A model generated the notes under the pieces. It worked only from the letters and a program-made list of their open reading frames with translations. It was not told the origin of the DNA and searched no databases. This document shows, piece after piece, positions 8,168 through 15,960 of a stretch of DNA of 36,713 nt (its first letter is position 1; each line of letters begins with the position of its first letter). The position numbers and the translations under genes were made by a program. Source of the DNA: Pseudonocardia pini (GTDB taxonomy: Bacteria > Actinomycetota > Actinomycetes > Mycobacteriales > Pseudonocardiaceae); NCBI RefSeq assembly GCF_013870575.1, contig NZ_JACBXB010000004.1, forward strand, positions 1 through 36,713, read 5' to 3'.

Positions 8168-11100
8168 CAGGCCACCCCCGCCCGGACGCGGTACGCGCGG
8201 GCCGACGCCCGGTCCGCGTTCTCGATCTCCGTGCGGATCACCCCGGACACCTCCCGGCCGTCGAGGTAGACCCGCGCCACGAGGGACGGGCTGTACGAGG
8301 GCGCAGTCACGGTCGACGTCCCGCCTGCGCCCACCGCGCCGCCGCCGGCGAACCCGGGGATCTCCCCGGCCCGGATCATCGCGCGCAGCTGGTAGACGTT
8401 CGCCTGCCCGCCGAGCGCCCGCACCTCCGCCGCGGTGAGGACATGCTCGCCGTTCGCCAGCCGGAACAGGCCCGCCTCATCCGACGTGCCGGTCCCGGGG
8501 CCGTGGATCGCGCCACGCGGACGCCCCTTGTAGATCATCGGGGCGCCGCCGGACGCCATGCCGGGGAAGTCGTCGACCGCGCCGCCGTTCGCGCCGCCGA
8601 AGAACTCCTGCACCACCCGGACGACCTGCGTGATGACCCCGGAGAAGGTGCGCTGGATCGCCGCGAACACCGACCCCGAGTTCTCGTCGCGAGACTGGAT
8701 CGGCTTCACGACGGTCGCCTTCCCCGCCGCGTCGAGCTTCTGCACCTCGCCCATGCCCTGCGCGTTGTCACCGTTCAGCGGCTTCGTCTGCGGCGTGGTC
8801 TGCGCCCCGTCGAGCGCGGCGACCTCGCCCATGCCCTGGGCGTTGTCACCGTTGAGCGGCTTCGTCTGAGGGGTGGTCTGGGCGCCGTCCAGCACCGCGA
8901 CCTGACCGAGGCCCTGGGAAGGGTCGCCGAGCAGCGGCATCGTCGCCGGCGCGGAACCGGCGCCCCGCAGCTTCTCGACTTCGCCCATGCCTTGCGCCGG
9001 GTCGCCGTTCAGCGGCATCACCGCGGGCGTCCCGTTAGCCAGAGCGATGATCGCCGCGATCGCCTGCTCGACGGGGACCTTGTTCCCGCCGATCGAGACC
9101 TCGGCCTCGCCAGCACGAATCGCGGCCAGCGTGTCGGTGAGCGCCTTCCCCGCCGGGACCGGGTCCCCGCCGATGGTGACGTCGCCCTGCGTCTGGTTGA
9201 TCACGGCCTCTACGGCGCGCAGCGCGCCGTAGGCGCTCATCGTCTGGCCGTTGATCACCACCTCGCCCTGACCCGTGTTGATAGCGGTGATGACCCTGTT
9301 CAGGGCCTCCGTCACCGGTACCTCGTCCGCGCCGATCTTGACCTTGGGGGCGTCCTCGGAGATTCGACCGTAGAGCGTCTGCAGGCTCGCCTCGATCGGC
9401 GACAGCTCACCCTCGACCGGCACCCTGGCCTGGCCGGGCCTGTTCGCCGTCTCCAGGAACATGCGCAGCGCGTCCCCGGCCTTCACGTACTCGCCGTTGA
9501 TCTCGACCATGCCGCCGGAGGCGTTGATCTGGTCGACCACGATCTGGAGCGCGTCCTGGACCGGGGTGGCCTTGCCGTCGATCAGCACCTCGGCGCGGCC
9601 CTGATTGATGGCCTGCATGATGTTCGCGAGTGCTTGGGATGCGTCTGTGGTCCGGCCGTCGATGTTGATCTCGCCGACGGTGCCGCGGAGCGCCCCCATG
9701 AACTGGACGACCTGTGCCTGCGCAGGGCCCGTGTCGGCCTCGAACTCGAAGGAGTTATTCCCCTCGATGTGCCGCTTCATCTGGTCGAACTCGGACGTGA
9801 TGTCGTCGAAGATCCCGCCGACATCCCCCGACAGCACCTGCTGGATCGCACCGGAGAGGTCCTGCAGGGTGTCGGTCAGCTCCGAGATCTTCCCGTCGGC
9901 CCCCTCGGTCGAACGCTGCAGCTCGGCGAGCGCCGTCACCGCAACCCCGACACCGAGCGCGCCGAGCGCACCCTTGATCAGACCTGACTTGGCGATGAGC
10001 CCGTCGGCCTTCTTCCCGGCGTCGTCTGCGCCAGCCCCGAACAGGCCGAGGGCGGTCGTCGCTCCGCTGACCCACCCCGCCACCTGCGAGACGATCTGCA
10101 TGCCCCGGTAAGCGGCCACGGCGGCGAGCACGATCGGCACGAGGTCGCCGAGGAGCTGGCTGTGATCGCCGAGGAAGCCAGCCACCCCCTGCAGGATCGG
10201 GCCGACGGTCTGCAGTGCGTTGACGAGGAAGTCCCCGATCGCTGTGGCGACCGCCCGCGCGGCCGGGGCCAGCTCGACGATCACCGGCCCGAGCTCCTGC
10301 AACGCGGTCATCAGGATCTCGCGGGCGACGTCACCGGTCACCTGCAGGGTCTCGCCCAGCTCCTTGAGAATCTCCTGCCCCTCGGCGGAGTCCAAGAACT
10401 CGTCGAGCGCGGCCGTGGTCTCCTCGAGCGAGCCGGCCAGGTCGTACCCGCCGGTCGAGAGCCCGTCGAAGACGGTGGCGCCGATGCTGCCGACGTTCTG
10501 CAGGACCCGGCCCCACGTCGTGAACTCGTCGATCGCGCCTTCGATCCAGTCGTCGACCTTCCCGGCCGCGGCTGCTTCGTTGGCCCAGTCCTTCCACGCC
10601 GCGGCGCCCCCAGCGATGGAGTTACCCAGGTCGGCCATGTACTTCGAGCCCTCGCCGCCGAGCGCGAGGAAGCCCTCCAGCATGTCGCCGACGAGGTTCG
10701 TGGAGTTGGACAGCAGCATGTTCGTGCCCCGCAGGGCGTCGGACACGTTGTTGACCGTGGCCGGCTTCATCAGGGCGTCGGCCGCGTACTTGCCCATGCT
10801 GTTGAGCGAGTCCGCCGCGGCCAGGAACCGGCCCTCGAGGATCGGCATGTAGGTGCCGCCGAGCCGCTGCACGTCCTCCGCGAAGTCCGCGAACGCCACG
10901 TTCTGCACGTCCTGCTGGAGCTCGCGGAACCCGGGCCCGAGATCGCGGACCGCCTCGGCGGCCTCCCGCGCGTTGGGGGCGAGCTTCGCGGCGGCCTCGG
11001 CGAAAGCCTCGGCGTCGCCCGCCAACCCGGCCGAGAAAGCATCCCCGACGCCCTGCGTGGCCAGCTTGAACGTCGCCATCGCGCCCGCGCCGGCCAGCAT

Positions 11101-11373
11101 CACGGCGGGCAGCGCCGCGGCGATCCCGGCCATGGTGCCGATCGACACCGCGGCGGCGCCGACGGTCTGCAGGCCACCCGCCGCGGACCCGATCGCGAGG
11201 ATGCCCTTCGTCGCCCCGAGGGCGGCGCCCTGGATCGCGTCGGCGCTCTTCGAGAGCTTCCCCGACTCGTCGTTGACCGACGCGATCGCCGCGCGCGCCT
11301 CCGCGGCTGCGCCGACGACGCCGCGGGCGGTGCCGTCGAAGATGATCCGGATCTGTGACGAGGTGTCAGCCAC
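8167..11373 (-). CDS. Tape measure protein, 1068 aa, with twelve internal repeats
   Basis: The longest tail gene, starting GTG at 11373 and overlapping the previous gene by 8 bases. The N-terminus is Ala-rich and helical (VVGAAAEARAAIASVNDESG). Hydrophobic helices lie near residues 50-105 and 390-490, as in tape measure proteins, which set tail length and may insert in the host membrane. Residues 567-887 are twelve tandem repeats: eight of 27-28 residues with a beta-strand then helix pattern (for example GEVVINGQTMSAYGALRAVE), then four of 26 residues around PLNGDNAQGMGEV. The C-terminus is GREVSGVIRTEIENADRASA. Position after the tail chaperones and before distal-tail and hub genes supports the call strongly. 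Confidence 0.93.
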   Translation of the reverse strand: MADTSSQIRIIFDGTARGVVGAAAEARAAIASVNDESGKLSKSADAIQGAALGATKGILAIGSAAGGLQTVGAAAVSIGTMAGIAAALPAVMLAGAGAMATFKLATQGVGDAFSAGLAGDAEAFAEAAAKLAPNAREAAEAVRDLGPGFRELQQDVQNVAFADFAEDVQRLGGTYMPILEGRFLAAADSLNSMGKYAADALMKPATVNNVSDALRGTNMLLSNSTNLVGDMLEGFLALGGEGSKYMADLGNSIAGGAAAWKDWANEAAAAGKVDDWIEGAIDEFTTWGRVLQNVGSIGATVFDGLSTGGYDLAGSLEETTAALDEFLDSAEGQEILKELGETLQVTGDVAREILMTALQELGPVIVELAPAARAVATAIGDFLVNALQTVGPILQGVAGFLGDHSQLLGDLVPIVLAAVAAYRGMQIVSQVAGWVSGATTALGLFGAGADDAGKKADGLIAKSGLIKGALGALGVGVAVTALAELQRSTEGADGKISELTDTLQDLSGAIQQVLSGDVGGIFDDITSEFDQMKRHIEGNNSFEFEADTGPAQAQVVQFMGALRGTVGEINIDGRTTDASQALANIMQAINQGRAEVLIDGKATPVQDALQIVVDQINASGGMVEINGEYVKAGDALRMFLETANRPGQARVPVEGELSPIEASLQTLYGRISEDAPKVKIGADEVPVTEALNRVITAINTGQGEVVINGQTMSAYGALRAVEAVINQTQGDVTIGGDPVPAGKALTDTLAAIRAGEAEVSIGGNKVPVEQAIAAIIALANGTPAVMPLNGDPAQGMGEVEKLRGAGSAPATMPLLGDPSQGLGQVAVLDGAQTTPQTKPLNGDNAQGMGEVAALDGAQTTPQTKPLNGDNAQGMGEVQKLDAAGKATVVKPIQSRDENSGSVFAAIQRTFSGVITQVVRVVQEFFGGANGGAVDDFPGMASGGAPMIYKGRPRGAIHGPGTGTSDEAGLFRLANGEHVLTAAEVRALGGQANVYQLRAMIRAGEIPGFAGGGAVGAGGTSTVTAPSYSPSLVARVYLDGREVSGVIRTEIENADRASARAYRVRAGVA
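8713..9675 (-). repeat. Twelve tandem coding repeats within the tape measure gene
   Basis: Eight units of about 81 bases followed by four units of 78 bases. The two central 78-base copies, around 8763 and 8841, are almost identical in DNA (cgttgtcaccgtt begins both), which indicates recent duplication or gene conversion. The units keep the reading frame exactly. Changing the copy number would lengthen or shorten the protein in steps of 26-27 residues. Confidence 0.9.
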
Positions 11374-11812
11374 GGGGCCACTCCCTCACGATCCGCTTGG
11401 CAACCTCGCGCCACTCCGCCTTGACGTACGGCTGCATCTGCTCGGCCGTCTCGAAAAACCAGTAGGACGCCGAGCCGCGGTGCGGGCGGAACTGGCGGCC
11501 CGGGGAGCTGTAGTAGCGGCCCGCCGCGTACCAGCCGAAGTGCCGGGTCGCCCCGAACTCCGAGCCCAGGAGCAGCGGGTGAGGTCCGGCGGTGATGACA
11601 GGGAACCGGTCGCGGCGTTCCCGCACCGTCCGCGACGCCCGGGCGGACTGGCGGTCCGACGCAGCACCGGCGTACTTGATCCGATCCGCGAGGGTCCGGG
11701 CGATGTCGAACGACTGGTCCCGGAGCTCGTCCTCGGCGTCACGGCCGACACGACGACACGCCGCCATCAGCTCTGTCGCGCCCTCGATGCGGACGTTCAG
11801 CCGCAGCACCAC
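11366..11812 (-). CDS. HK97 gp10-like tail-completion protein, 148 aa (family uncertain)
   Basis: Begins MVLRLNVRIEGATELMAACR at 11812, followed by helices with many basic residues (DRQSARASRTVRERRDRF). A conserved-looking GSEFGATRHFGWYAAGRYY stretch and a C-terminal helix near WFFETAEQMQPYVKAEWREV come after it. The build (N-terminal helix, FGxxxH centre, aromatic C-terminus) resembles gp10-like head-tail joining proteins. Here it lies unusually between the tail chaperones and the tape measure. A role in tail completion is inferred from the resemblance only. It overlaps the tape measure gene by 8 bases. Confidence 0.6.
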   Translation of the reverse strand: MVLRLNVRIEGATELMAACRRVGRDAEDELRDQSFDIARTLADRIKYAGAASDRQSARASRTVRERRDRFPVITAGPHPLLLGSEFGATRHFGWYAAGRYYSSPGRQFRPHRGSASYWFFETAEQMQPYVKAEWREVAKRIVREWPRG

Positions 11813-11826
11813 GCCGGGTCCTCCTC

Positions 11827-12014
11827 TCAGCCGCTCATCTGCCGGTCATCACGTACGGGTGGCTCGTCCGGGTTCTCCTGCTCCTGCAGGAGCTCCAGCG
11901 CTGTCGCGACCGCGCGCGGGCTCTCCGCCGCCCACTCGGACGGGAGGTTGTTGTTCCGCAGCGCGAGCGCGACGAGGGACCGGCTCAGGGAGCCGGGCGG
12001 GTAGGGTCCGCGCT
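11827..12014 (-). CDS. Probable frameshift extension of the tail assembly chaperone (T part)
   Basis: The frame at minus one relative to the chaperone gene is open across the end of that gene and continues about 60 codons beyond its stop (PGSLSRSLVALALRNNNLPS and AVATALELLQEQENPDEPPV). In tailed phages the chaperone G is made with a minor longer GT form by minus-one slippage, and both act on the tape measure. Position and relative frame fit exactly. I could not find a canonical X-XXY-YYZ slippery site. The upstream boundary given is approximate, and independent initiation is an alternative. Confidence 0.6.
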
Positions 12015-12308
12015 CTCGGCCAGGTCGTCGACGTCGCCGTCCGCGTCCGCCTTGGGCAGGGTGTGGCCCAGGTCGACCACGGCGGTCCGCATGAAGTCCT
12101 TCACCGACCCCACCTCGCGGCCGTCCCGCTTCGCTGCGAGCCGGGCGAGCTCGTACACGTCCCGCGCGGTGTAGTCGTTCTTCATCAGGTCGACGACCTT
12201 GCGGCCCGGCTTCGCGTCCTCCCACGCGACGACGTCCCGCAGGTCGGCGGTCACCTGGTAGGGGTCGCCGTCATCGGGTCGAACGGTGAACGGGTAGGTC
12301 TGCGACAC
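11985..12308 (-). CDS. Tail assembly chaperone (G-type), 107 aa
   Basis: Starts MSQTYPFTVRPDDGDPYQVT at 12308, after a 60-base gap containing a strong hairpin. The middle is helical and charged (VVAWEDAKPGRKVVDLMKND and DVYELARLAAKRDG), typical of actinophage G-type chaperones that bind the tape measure protein during tail assembly. The C-terminus is acidic (ADADGDVDDLAESADPT). The stop lies inside a second open frame that continues downstream, as expected for the G/GT arrangement. Position between the tail tube gene cluster and the tape measure is diagnostic. Confidence 0.8.
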   Translation of the reverse strand: MSQTYPFTVRPDDGDPYQVTADLRDVVAWEDAKPGRKVVDLMKNDYTARDVYELARLAAKRDGREVGSVKDFMRTAVVDLGHTLPKADADGDVDDLAESADPTRPAP

Positions 12309-12327
12309 GCGGGCCTCCGGCTAGGTG

Positions 12328-12364
12328 GGGTGCCCGGCCGCCGGGGAGCAGCGGCCGGACACCC
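12328..12364 (-). terminator. Strong hairpin between tail-tube cluster and tail chaperone
   Basis: On the minus-strand transcript, GGGTGTCCGGCCGC pairs with GCGGCCGGGCACCC over 14 positions (one G-U pair) around a 9-base loop. No U tract follows, so it may attenuate rather than fully terminate transcription, or it may be an mRNA-stability element. It would set head and tail-tube transcripts above tail-chaperone transcripts. Confidence 0.55.
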
Positions 12365-12370
12365 AGGGGG

Positions 12371-12706
12371 TCAGAGAAGGATTCGCTCGACCGACGCGAC
12401 GGCCGAGTAGTCGACGAGGGCCAGGTTCGGGCCGACCGTCGCGTCCGCGGGCTGCCGGTACGTCGAGTCGATCGGGCCGAACACCCGGTAGCCGCCCGCC
12501 GGGACCGATCCGCCGCCGTCGGGCAGCTCCCGACCGGACCGGGCGTAGGTGGACTGCAGGGTGACGGTGATCGGCGCCCCGGACCCGTTGCGGACCAGGA
12601 GCGACACCCCGATCGGGACGATGTCGCCGTCCGCGTTCGGGGTGAGGCCGGTCGGGGTGGCGCCAACGGCCGTGGGGACGACCGCGCTGGGGGTGCTGCG
12701 TGCCAT
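12371..12706 (-). CDS. Conserved structural-module protein, 111 aa
   Basis: Begins MARSTPSAVVPTAVGATPTG at 12706. It is beta-rich and small, with VSLLVRNGSGAPITVTLQST and VGPNLALVDYSAVASVERIL. The NGSGAPITVTL pattern is common in phage or decoration-type proteins with immunoglobulin-like or beta-barrel folds. It follows the tail tube gene with about 14 bases between and precedes the hairpin. A structural role is likely, as a tail tube accessory or a decoration protein. No better assignment is supported. Confidence 0.65.
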   Translation of the reverse strand: MARSTPSAVVPTAVGATPTGLTPNADGDIVPIGVSLLVRNGSGAPITVTLQSTYARSGRELPDGGGSVPAGGYRVFGPIDSTYRQPADATVGPNLALVDYSAVASVERILL

Positions 12707-12720
12707 GGGTCAGTCCTCCG

Positions 12721-13146
12721 TCAGGGCCGCGAGTACTCGGGCTCGCCGTTGCAGGTCCACTCCGCCGACGTGATCTCGGTGGTGCGGACCTCACCGCCGA
12801 CGGACGGGGCCTTCACCTTCACCTCGCCCTCCCAGCGGACGTGCTCCGCGGGGATGTCGGGGTGGTGGTCGATGACGAACGCGACGGTCTCCTTGTTGTG
12901 GGAGAAGATCCAGTCCGAGATCCCCTCAGACCGCCAGTCCGAGTAGAACTCGAGCGACAGCGTCCAGGAGTCCTCGGCGTCCTCGACGAACGACGAGTCG
13001 TCCCCGCCGTAGGTGTAGAACACCTCGCCCTCGCCCTCGCCCGTGCCGTTGTTGAGGGTCCAGTTCCGCAGCTGCGTCTGGAACTCCTCCCCGCCGATCG
13101 AGAGGGTGATCTGCTTCAGCTTGCGGTTGTGCACCGGTGTGGTCAC
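12721..13146 (-). CDS. Major tail (tube) protein, 141 aa
   Basis: GTG at 13146 is chosen because it makes a GTGA overlap with the preceding gene. The protein reads MTTPVHNRKLKQITLSIGGE, then FQTQLRNWTLNNGTGEGEGE and SWTLSLEFYSDWRSEGISDW. A beta-sandwich with a long acidic loop and the motif WTLSLEF is typical of lambda-like tail tube proteins in actinophages. Its position after the tail-terminator-type gene and before the chaperones supports this. It would polymerise around the tape measure to form the tail tube. Confidence 0.8.
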   Translation of the reverse strand: MTTPVHNRKLKQITLSIGGEEFQTQLRNWTLNNGTGEGEGEVFYTYGGDDSSFVEDAEDSWTLSLEFYSDWRSEGISDWIFSHNKETVAFVIDHHPDIPAEHVRWEGEVKVKAPSVGGEVRTTEITSAEWTCNGEPEYSRP

Positions 13147-13502
13147 AGCGCGCACTCCACTTCGAAGAGGTAGGCCGGGAGCGGGGACCCGCTACCGGAA
13201 GGGGTGGTGCCGGGGATCGCGCGCTTCACGACTGCGTCCTGCACCTGGTCGATGGCCACGGCAACCGCCGGGGCGAGATCCCAGAGCCGCTGCATCGCCC
13301 GCTCGTCCGCGCGGACCGCGAGCACGACCGTGAACGTCGCTTCGGTAGGGGCGGACAGGTAGCCGTCCCAGGACAGTTCGGGGGGCATCACGACGAGCGC
13401 GGGCGGGTCGAACGTGGTGCCGAGGTCCTCATAGACCCGGACCCCGTCCACGGCCTTCAGCGCGGCGTTCAGCGCCGCCCAGGCCTCCCCCACCGCGCTC
13501 AC
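13143..13502 (-). CDS. Tail terminator / head-tail joining protein, 119 aa
   Basis: GTG start at 13502 overlaps the previous stop as GTGA. The protein starts MSAVGEAWAALNAALKAVDG and contains RVYEDLGTTFDPPALVVMPP, then FTVVLAVRADERAMQRLWDL. The pattern of N-terminal helix, strand, PPALVV and central helix resembles gpU/gp17-like tail terminator or minor capsid proteins of HK97-type phages. Position between the connector and the tail tube gene is the usual place. Confidence rests on order and fold-like pattern, not on a catalytic motif. Confidence 0.7.
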   Translation of the reverse strand: MSAVGEAWAALNAALKAVDGVRVYEDLGTTFDPPALVVMPPELSWDGYLSAPTEATFTVVLAVRADERAMQRLWDLAPAVAVAIDQVQDAVVKRAIPGTTPSGSGSPLPAYLFEVECAL

Positions 13503-13846
13503 GCGATCACCGGTCCGCGGTAGCGACCGATGCCGAGCAGGCGCTCGATGTCCGGGTCGAACGACGGAACCCGGGCCGTGCCCAGCTCGCCCATCGAGAT
13601 CAGCCCGTCGGGTGACCGGCCGCGCTCATGCCAGCGGCCGGCCAACCGAACGGTGCCCACCACGACGTCGTCGGGGGGCGGGGGAAGCAGCGAGTCGGGG
13701 TCGCCGCTGAAGTCGAAGTCGCCGCCGCGGACACGCTCGACGAAGGCCACGGCCGCGGCGAGCACCGACTCAAGCCGGGGGTCGTCCCGGCTGTCGTCGA
13801 TGCTGCGGTCGACCTTGAGCCTCTCCAGCAGCGGCGGCCACTCCAT
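13499..13846 (-). CDS. Head-tail connector (gp6-like), 115 aa
   Basis: ATG at 13846 is preferred over the GTG three bases upstream; no clear ribosome site separates them. The sequence MEWPPLLERLKVDRSIDDSR is followed by an acidic helical stretch, a Pro-rich loop (SLLPPPPDDVVVGTVRLAGR) and a basic C-terminus. First-connector proteins of HK97-like phages begin with such a helical PPLLERLKVD-type segment and follow the major capsid gene, as here. It would bind the portal ring. It overlaps the next gene by four bases. Confidence 0.75.
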   Translation of the reverse strand: MEWPPLLERLKVDRSIDDSRDDPRLESVLAAAVAFVERVRGGDFDFSGDPDSLLPPPPDDVVVGTVRLAGRWHERGRSPDGLISMGELGTARVPSFDPDIERLLGIGRYRGPVIA

Positions 13847-13851
13847 CACGA

Positions 13852-15222
13852 TCAGGTCGCGGCCGTGATCGCGATGCGCTCGACGCCCGCGCCCGCGTAC
13901 TTCACGTAGGTGGCGGTGTAGCCCCAGATGCCGACCCGGATGGTCTGCGGGCCCGCGATCTCCTCGAACCGGAACTGGGTCAGGGCCGATTCGAACAGCG
14001 TCACGTCCGACGCGCGCAGCACCAGGATGGACTCCGGGTACTGGGTGATGCCGTCGGAGGCGATGATCGGGAGGCCCTGGAAGCGGCCGTCGACCTGCAC
14101 GCTGCCGACGCCCATGATGTTCGCGGCGCCCTGCGAGTCGACCGGGACCAGGGGGCGACCCGAGGTGTCCTTCAGCTTCAGCAGCGAGCCGTAGCGCAGG
14201 ACCGAGGAGATGATCAGGTCGGCGGGCAGCTTCCGCGCGGCCCGGACCGCCATCGCCGTGTCGACGACGTAGTCACCGATGAACGTGGCGTGCGTGGCGA
14301 TCGAGCCGTTGCCGGTGAAGGCCGCCTCGTTCGCGTACGTCTTCGTGGCGGAACCGGCCGCCGTGACGGCCGCGGCCACGACCTTGGTCTCGACCTTCTG
14401 GTCGTACACCGCGATGAGGTCGGCCATGATCAGCCGGTCCACGGTCGGGTCCGACATGTCGAGGAGCTGGCGCGAGAAGTTCTGCGCCCCGGCGGTCACC
14501 GTGGGGGTCACGGTGTAGACGTCGGTGTCGTAGGCGTCGGTCTGCGCCACCGCGTCGTTCTCCGCGGCCTGCGCGGCGACGACGTTGTCCGTGCCCGCGG
14601 ACTGGTACGGGATGGTCATCGGCCGCGGGTCGGACCCGAGGTCGATGTGCGCGACCGCTGCGGCGGCGCGGCGGCCCTGTCGGTTGATCGGCTCGAACAG
14701 CTCGGTCAGCCACTTCGGGGCGACGAGGCCGGGGCCGTGCGCGGCCGTGGTGAGCGCACGGGTGTGCTCCTCCAGGCGCTTGGCCGCCTCGCGGTCGCCG
14801 CCGCCGAGCTGCGAGGCCCGGAACTGGTCGGAGAACCAGGAGCGGGTGCCGCCCTCGGCCGCGGACCGGTAGTGGCCGGGGTCGCGGTCCTGGGTGCGGG
14901 CCTTCCCGCCGAGGCGCTCGACGCCCTCGCCGGACTCGCCCGAGGAGCGGTGCTGCTCGCCCTCCTCGCCGCCCTCGCCGGACTCGCCCGCGGCGAGCTC
15001 GGCGGCCAGCGCGGCGCCCTTGCGGGCGCGGAGCTCCTCGGTGGACACGGCCTCGATCTCGCCGTCCAGGTACTCCAGGCGGGAGCGGTGCGCGTCGGTC
15101 TCGGTACGCTCGGTGGCGGTCATGGGCCGGGTCTCGGCCACGATCTTGTCGCGGACGGTCTTGACCTTGGCGCGCAGCTCGTCGCGCTCGCCGGTCAAGA
15201 CCTCCAGGTAGGTCTTGGACAA
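13852..15222 (-). CDS. Major capsid protein, HK97 family, 456 aa
   Basis: The start is TTG at 15222 with GAGGGG six bases upstream; no better in-frame start is near. Residues 1 to about 130 form a coiled, charged N-terminal region (LTGERDELRAKVKTVRDKIV) ending in a Gly/Glu/Ser-rich stretch. This matches a scaffold-like delta domain that the prohead protease would remove. The rest has the HK97-type order, including ITQYPESILVLRASDVTLFE, GPQTIRVGIWGYTATYVKY and a long beta-rich P-domain. It lies directly after the protease gene. Its ribosome site is enclosed in a stable hairpin, suggesting translational control. Confidence 0.93.
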   Translation of the reverse strand: MSKTYLEVLTGERDELRAKVKTVRDKIVAETRPMTATERTETDAHRSRLEYLDGEIEAVSTEELRARKGAALAAELAAGESGEGGEEGEQHRSSGESGEGVERLGGKARTQDRDPGHYRSAAEGGTRSWFSDQFRASQLGGGDREAAKRLEEHTRALTTAAHGPGLVAPKWLTELFEPINRQGRRAAAAVAHIDLGSDPRPMTIPYQSAGTDNVVAAQAAENDAVAQTDAYDTDVYTVTPTVTAGAQNFSRQLLDMSDPTVDRLIMADLIAVYDQKVETKVVAAAVTAAGSATKTYANEAAFTGNGSIATHATFIGDYVVDTAMAVRAARKLPADLIISSVLRYGSLLKLKDTSGRPLVPVDSQGAANIMGVGSVQVDGRFQGLPIIASDGITQYPESILVLRASDVTLFESALTQFRFEEIAGPQTIRVGIWGYTATYVKYAGAGVERIAITAAT

Positions 15223-15228
15223 CGGAAA

Positions 15229-15270
15229 CCCCTCACGGGACGGATCGACTGGACTCCGTCCGGCGAGGGG
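15229..15270 (-). promoter_or_regulatory. RNA hairpin enclosing the ribosome site of the capsid gene
   Basis: On the minus-strand RNA, CCCCTC (15265-15270) pairs with GAGGGG (15229-15234), and GGACGGA pairs with TCCGTCC inside it. A 3-by-3 internal loop and a 10-base apical loop complete the hairpin. The GAGGGG arm is the ribosome-binding site of the TTG start at 15222, so the hairpin would block initiation unless opened. Two weaker inverted repeats lie further upstream (15316-15371). Confidence 0.6.
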
Positions 15271-15372
15271 TGCCGTACGCGCTCGCGGCGCGCCGGGGGT
15301 GCTCTGGCCCGGATGCGGTGCTACTGCGGCGGATCGTAGCGGATCCGTGGTTGTGCTGACGTTACGACATGC

Positions 15373-15960
15373 TCACAACAGGGCCAGATCGAGCGCGTGA
15401 GCGTCCGCGCGAGCGCGCGCCTGCGCGTCCGCGTCCTCCGCTGCCGAGCGCACACCGGTCACCACGGCCTCACGGCCGTACGCGCCCTGCATGACGAGCG
15501 CGACCTCGAACAGCCCCGCACGGTGGCGGACCACAATCCCGTCCCCCCGCCTGCGCGAGCCGCCAGGAAGCGCCCGGAAGCCGACGCTCAACTCGTCGAG
15601 GACACCCTCACGCGCCAGCTCCAGCGCCTCGTCCCCCGCGGGGGTCTTCGCCACGCGCAGCGCGGTGTACAGCCCGGAAGCGTCCTCGCGCAGCTCGACG
15701 GCCTTGCCGATCACCGCGCCGCCCAGCTTGTGGTGCTCGCGGGACAGGTGCACGCGGTAGTTCGGCGGCCGGCCCGGGGCGGCGGCGCGATGCGCGGTCA
15801 TGAGCTGGTCGGCGAACGCGCCCGCCTCGAACATCTCGGTCAGGTGCTCGTCGATCATCTGCGGCACGCCGTAGGGGACGGCGATGCCCTCGATCGTCCG
15901 GCCGTCACCGCTACTGCGGAGCTCCAGCCCGGCAGCGGAGCGGTACAGGGTCTCACTCAC
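15373..15960 (-). CDS. Prohead protease, HK97 (U35) family, 195 aa
   Basis: The GTG start at 15960 overlaps the previous gene by 8 bases. Visible hallmarks: an N-terminal strand (GRTIEGIAVPYGVPQ), His71 in YRVHLSREHH, and Ser125 in DELSVGFRAL, the catalytic His and Ser of this serine protease family. It cuts the N-terminal scaffold region of the major capsid protein during maturation. The gene lies just before the capsid gene, separated by 150 bases containing hairpins. The C-terminus ends in an Ala/Asp/Arg-rich tail (EDADAQARARADAHALDL). Confidence 0.9.
   Translation of the reverse strand: MSETLYRSAAGLELRSSGDGRTIEGIAVPYGVPQMIDEHLTEMFEAGAFADQLMTAHRAAAPGRPPNYRVHLSREHHKLGGAVIGKAVELREDASGLYTALRVAKTPAGDEALELAREGVLDELSVGFRALPGGSRRRGDGIVVRHRAGLFEVALVMQGAYGREAVVTGVRSAAEDADAQARARADAHALDLALL

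Noticed and set aside
8713-9675. Possible CRISPR array because of regular repeats
   Set aside because: Repeats are 78-84 bases, in frame, without spacers, and encode protein repeats.
8140-9987. 615-codon plus-strand frame across the tape measure gene
   Set aside because: Composition is that of an antisense shadow (many Arg, Asp and His), and the minus strand encodes clear repeats of a tape measure protein.
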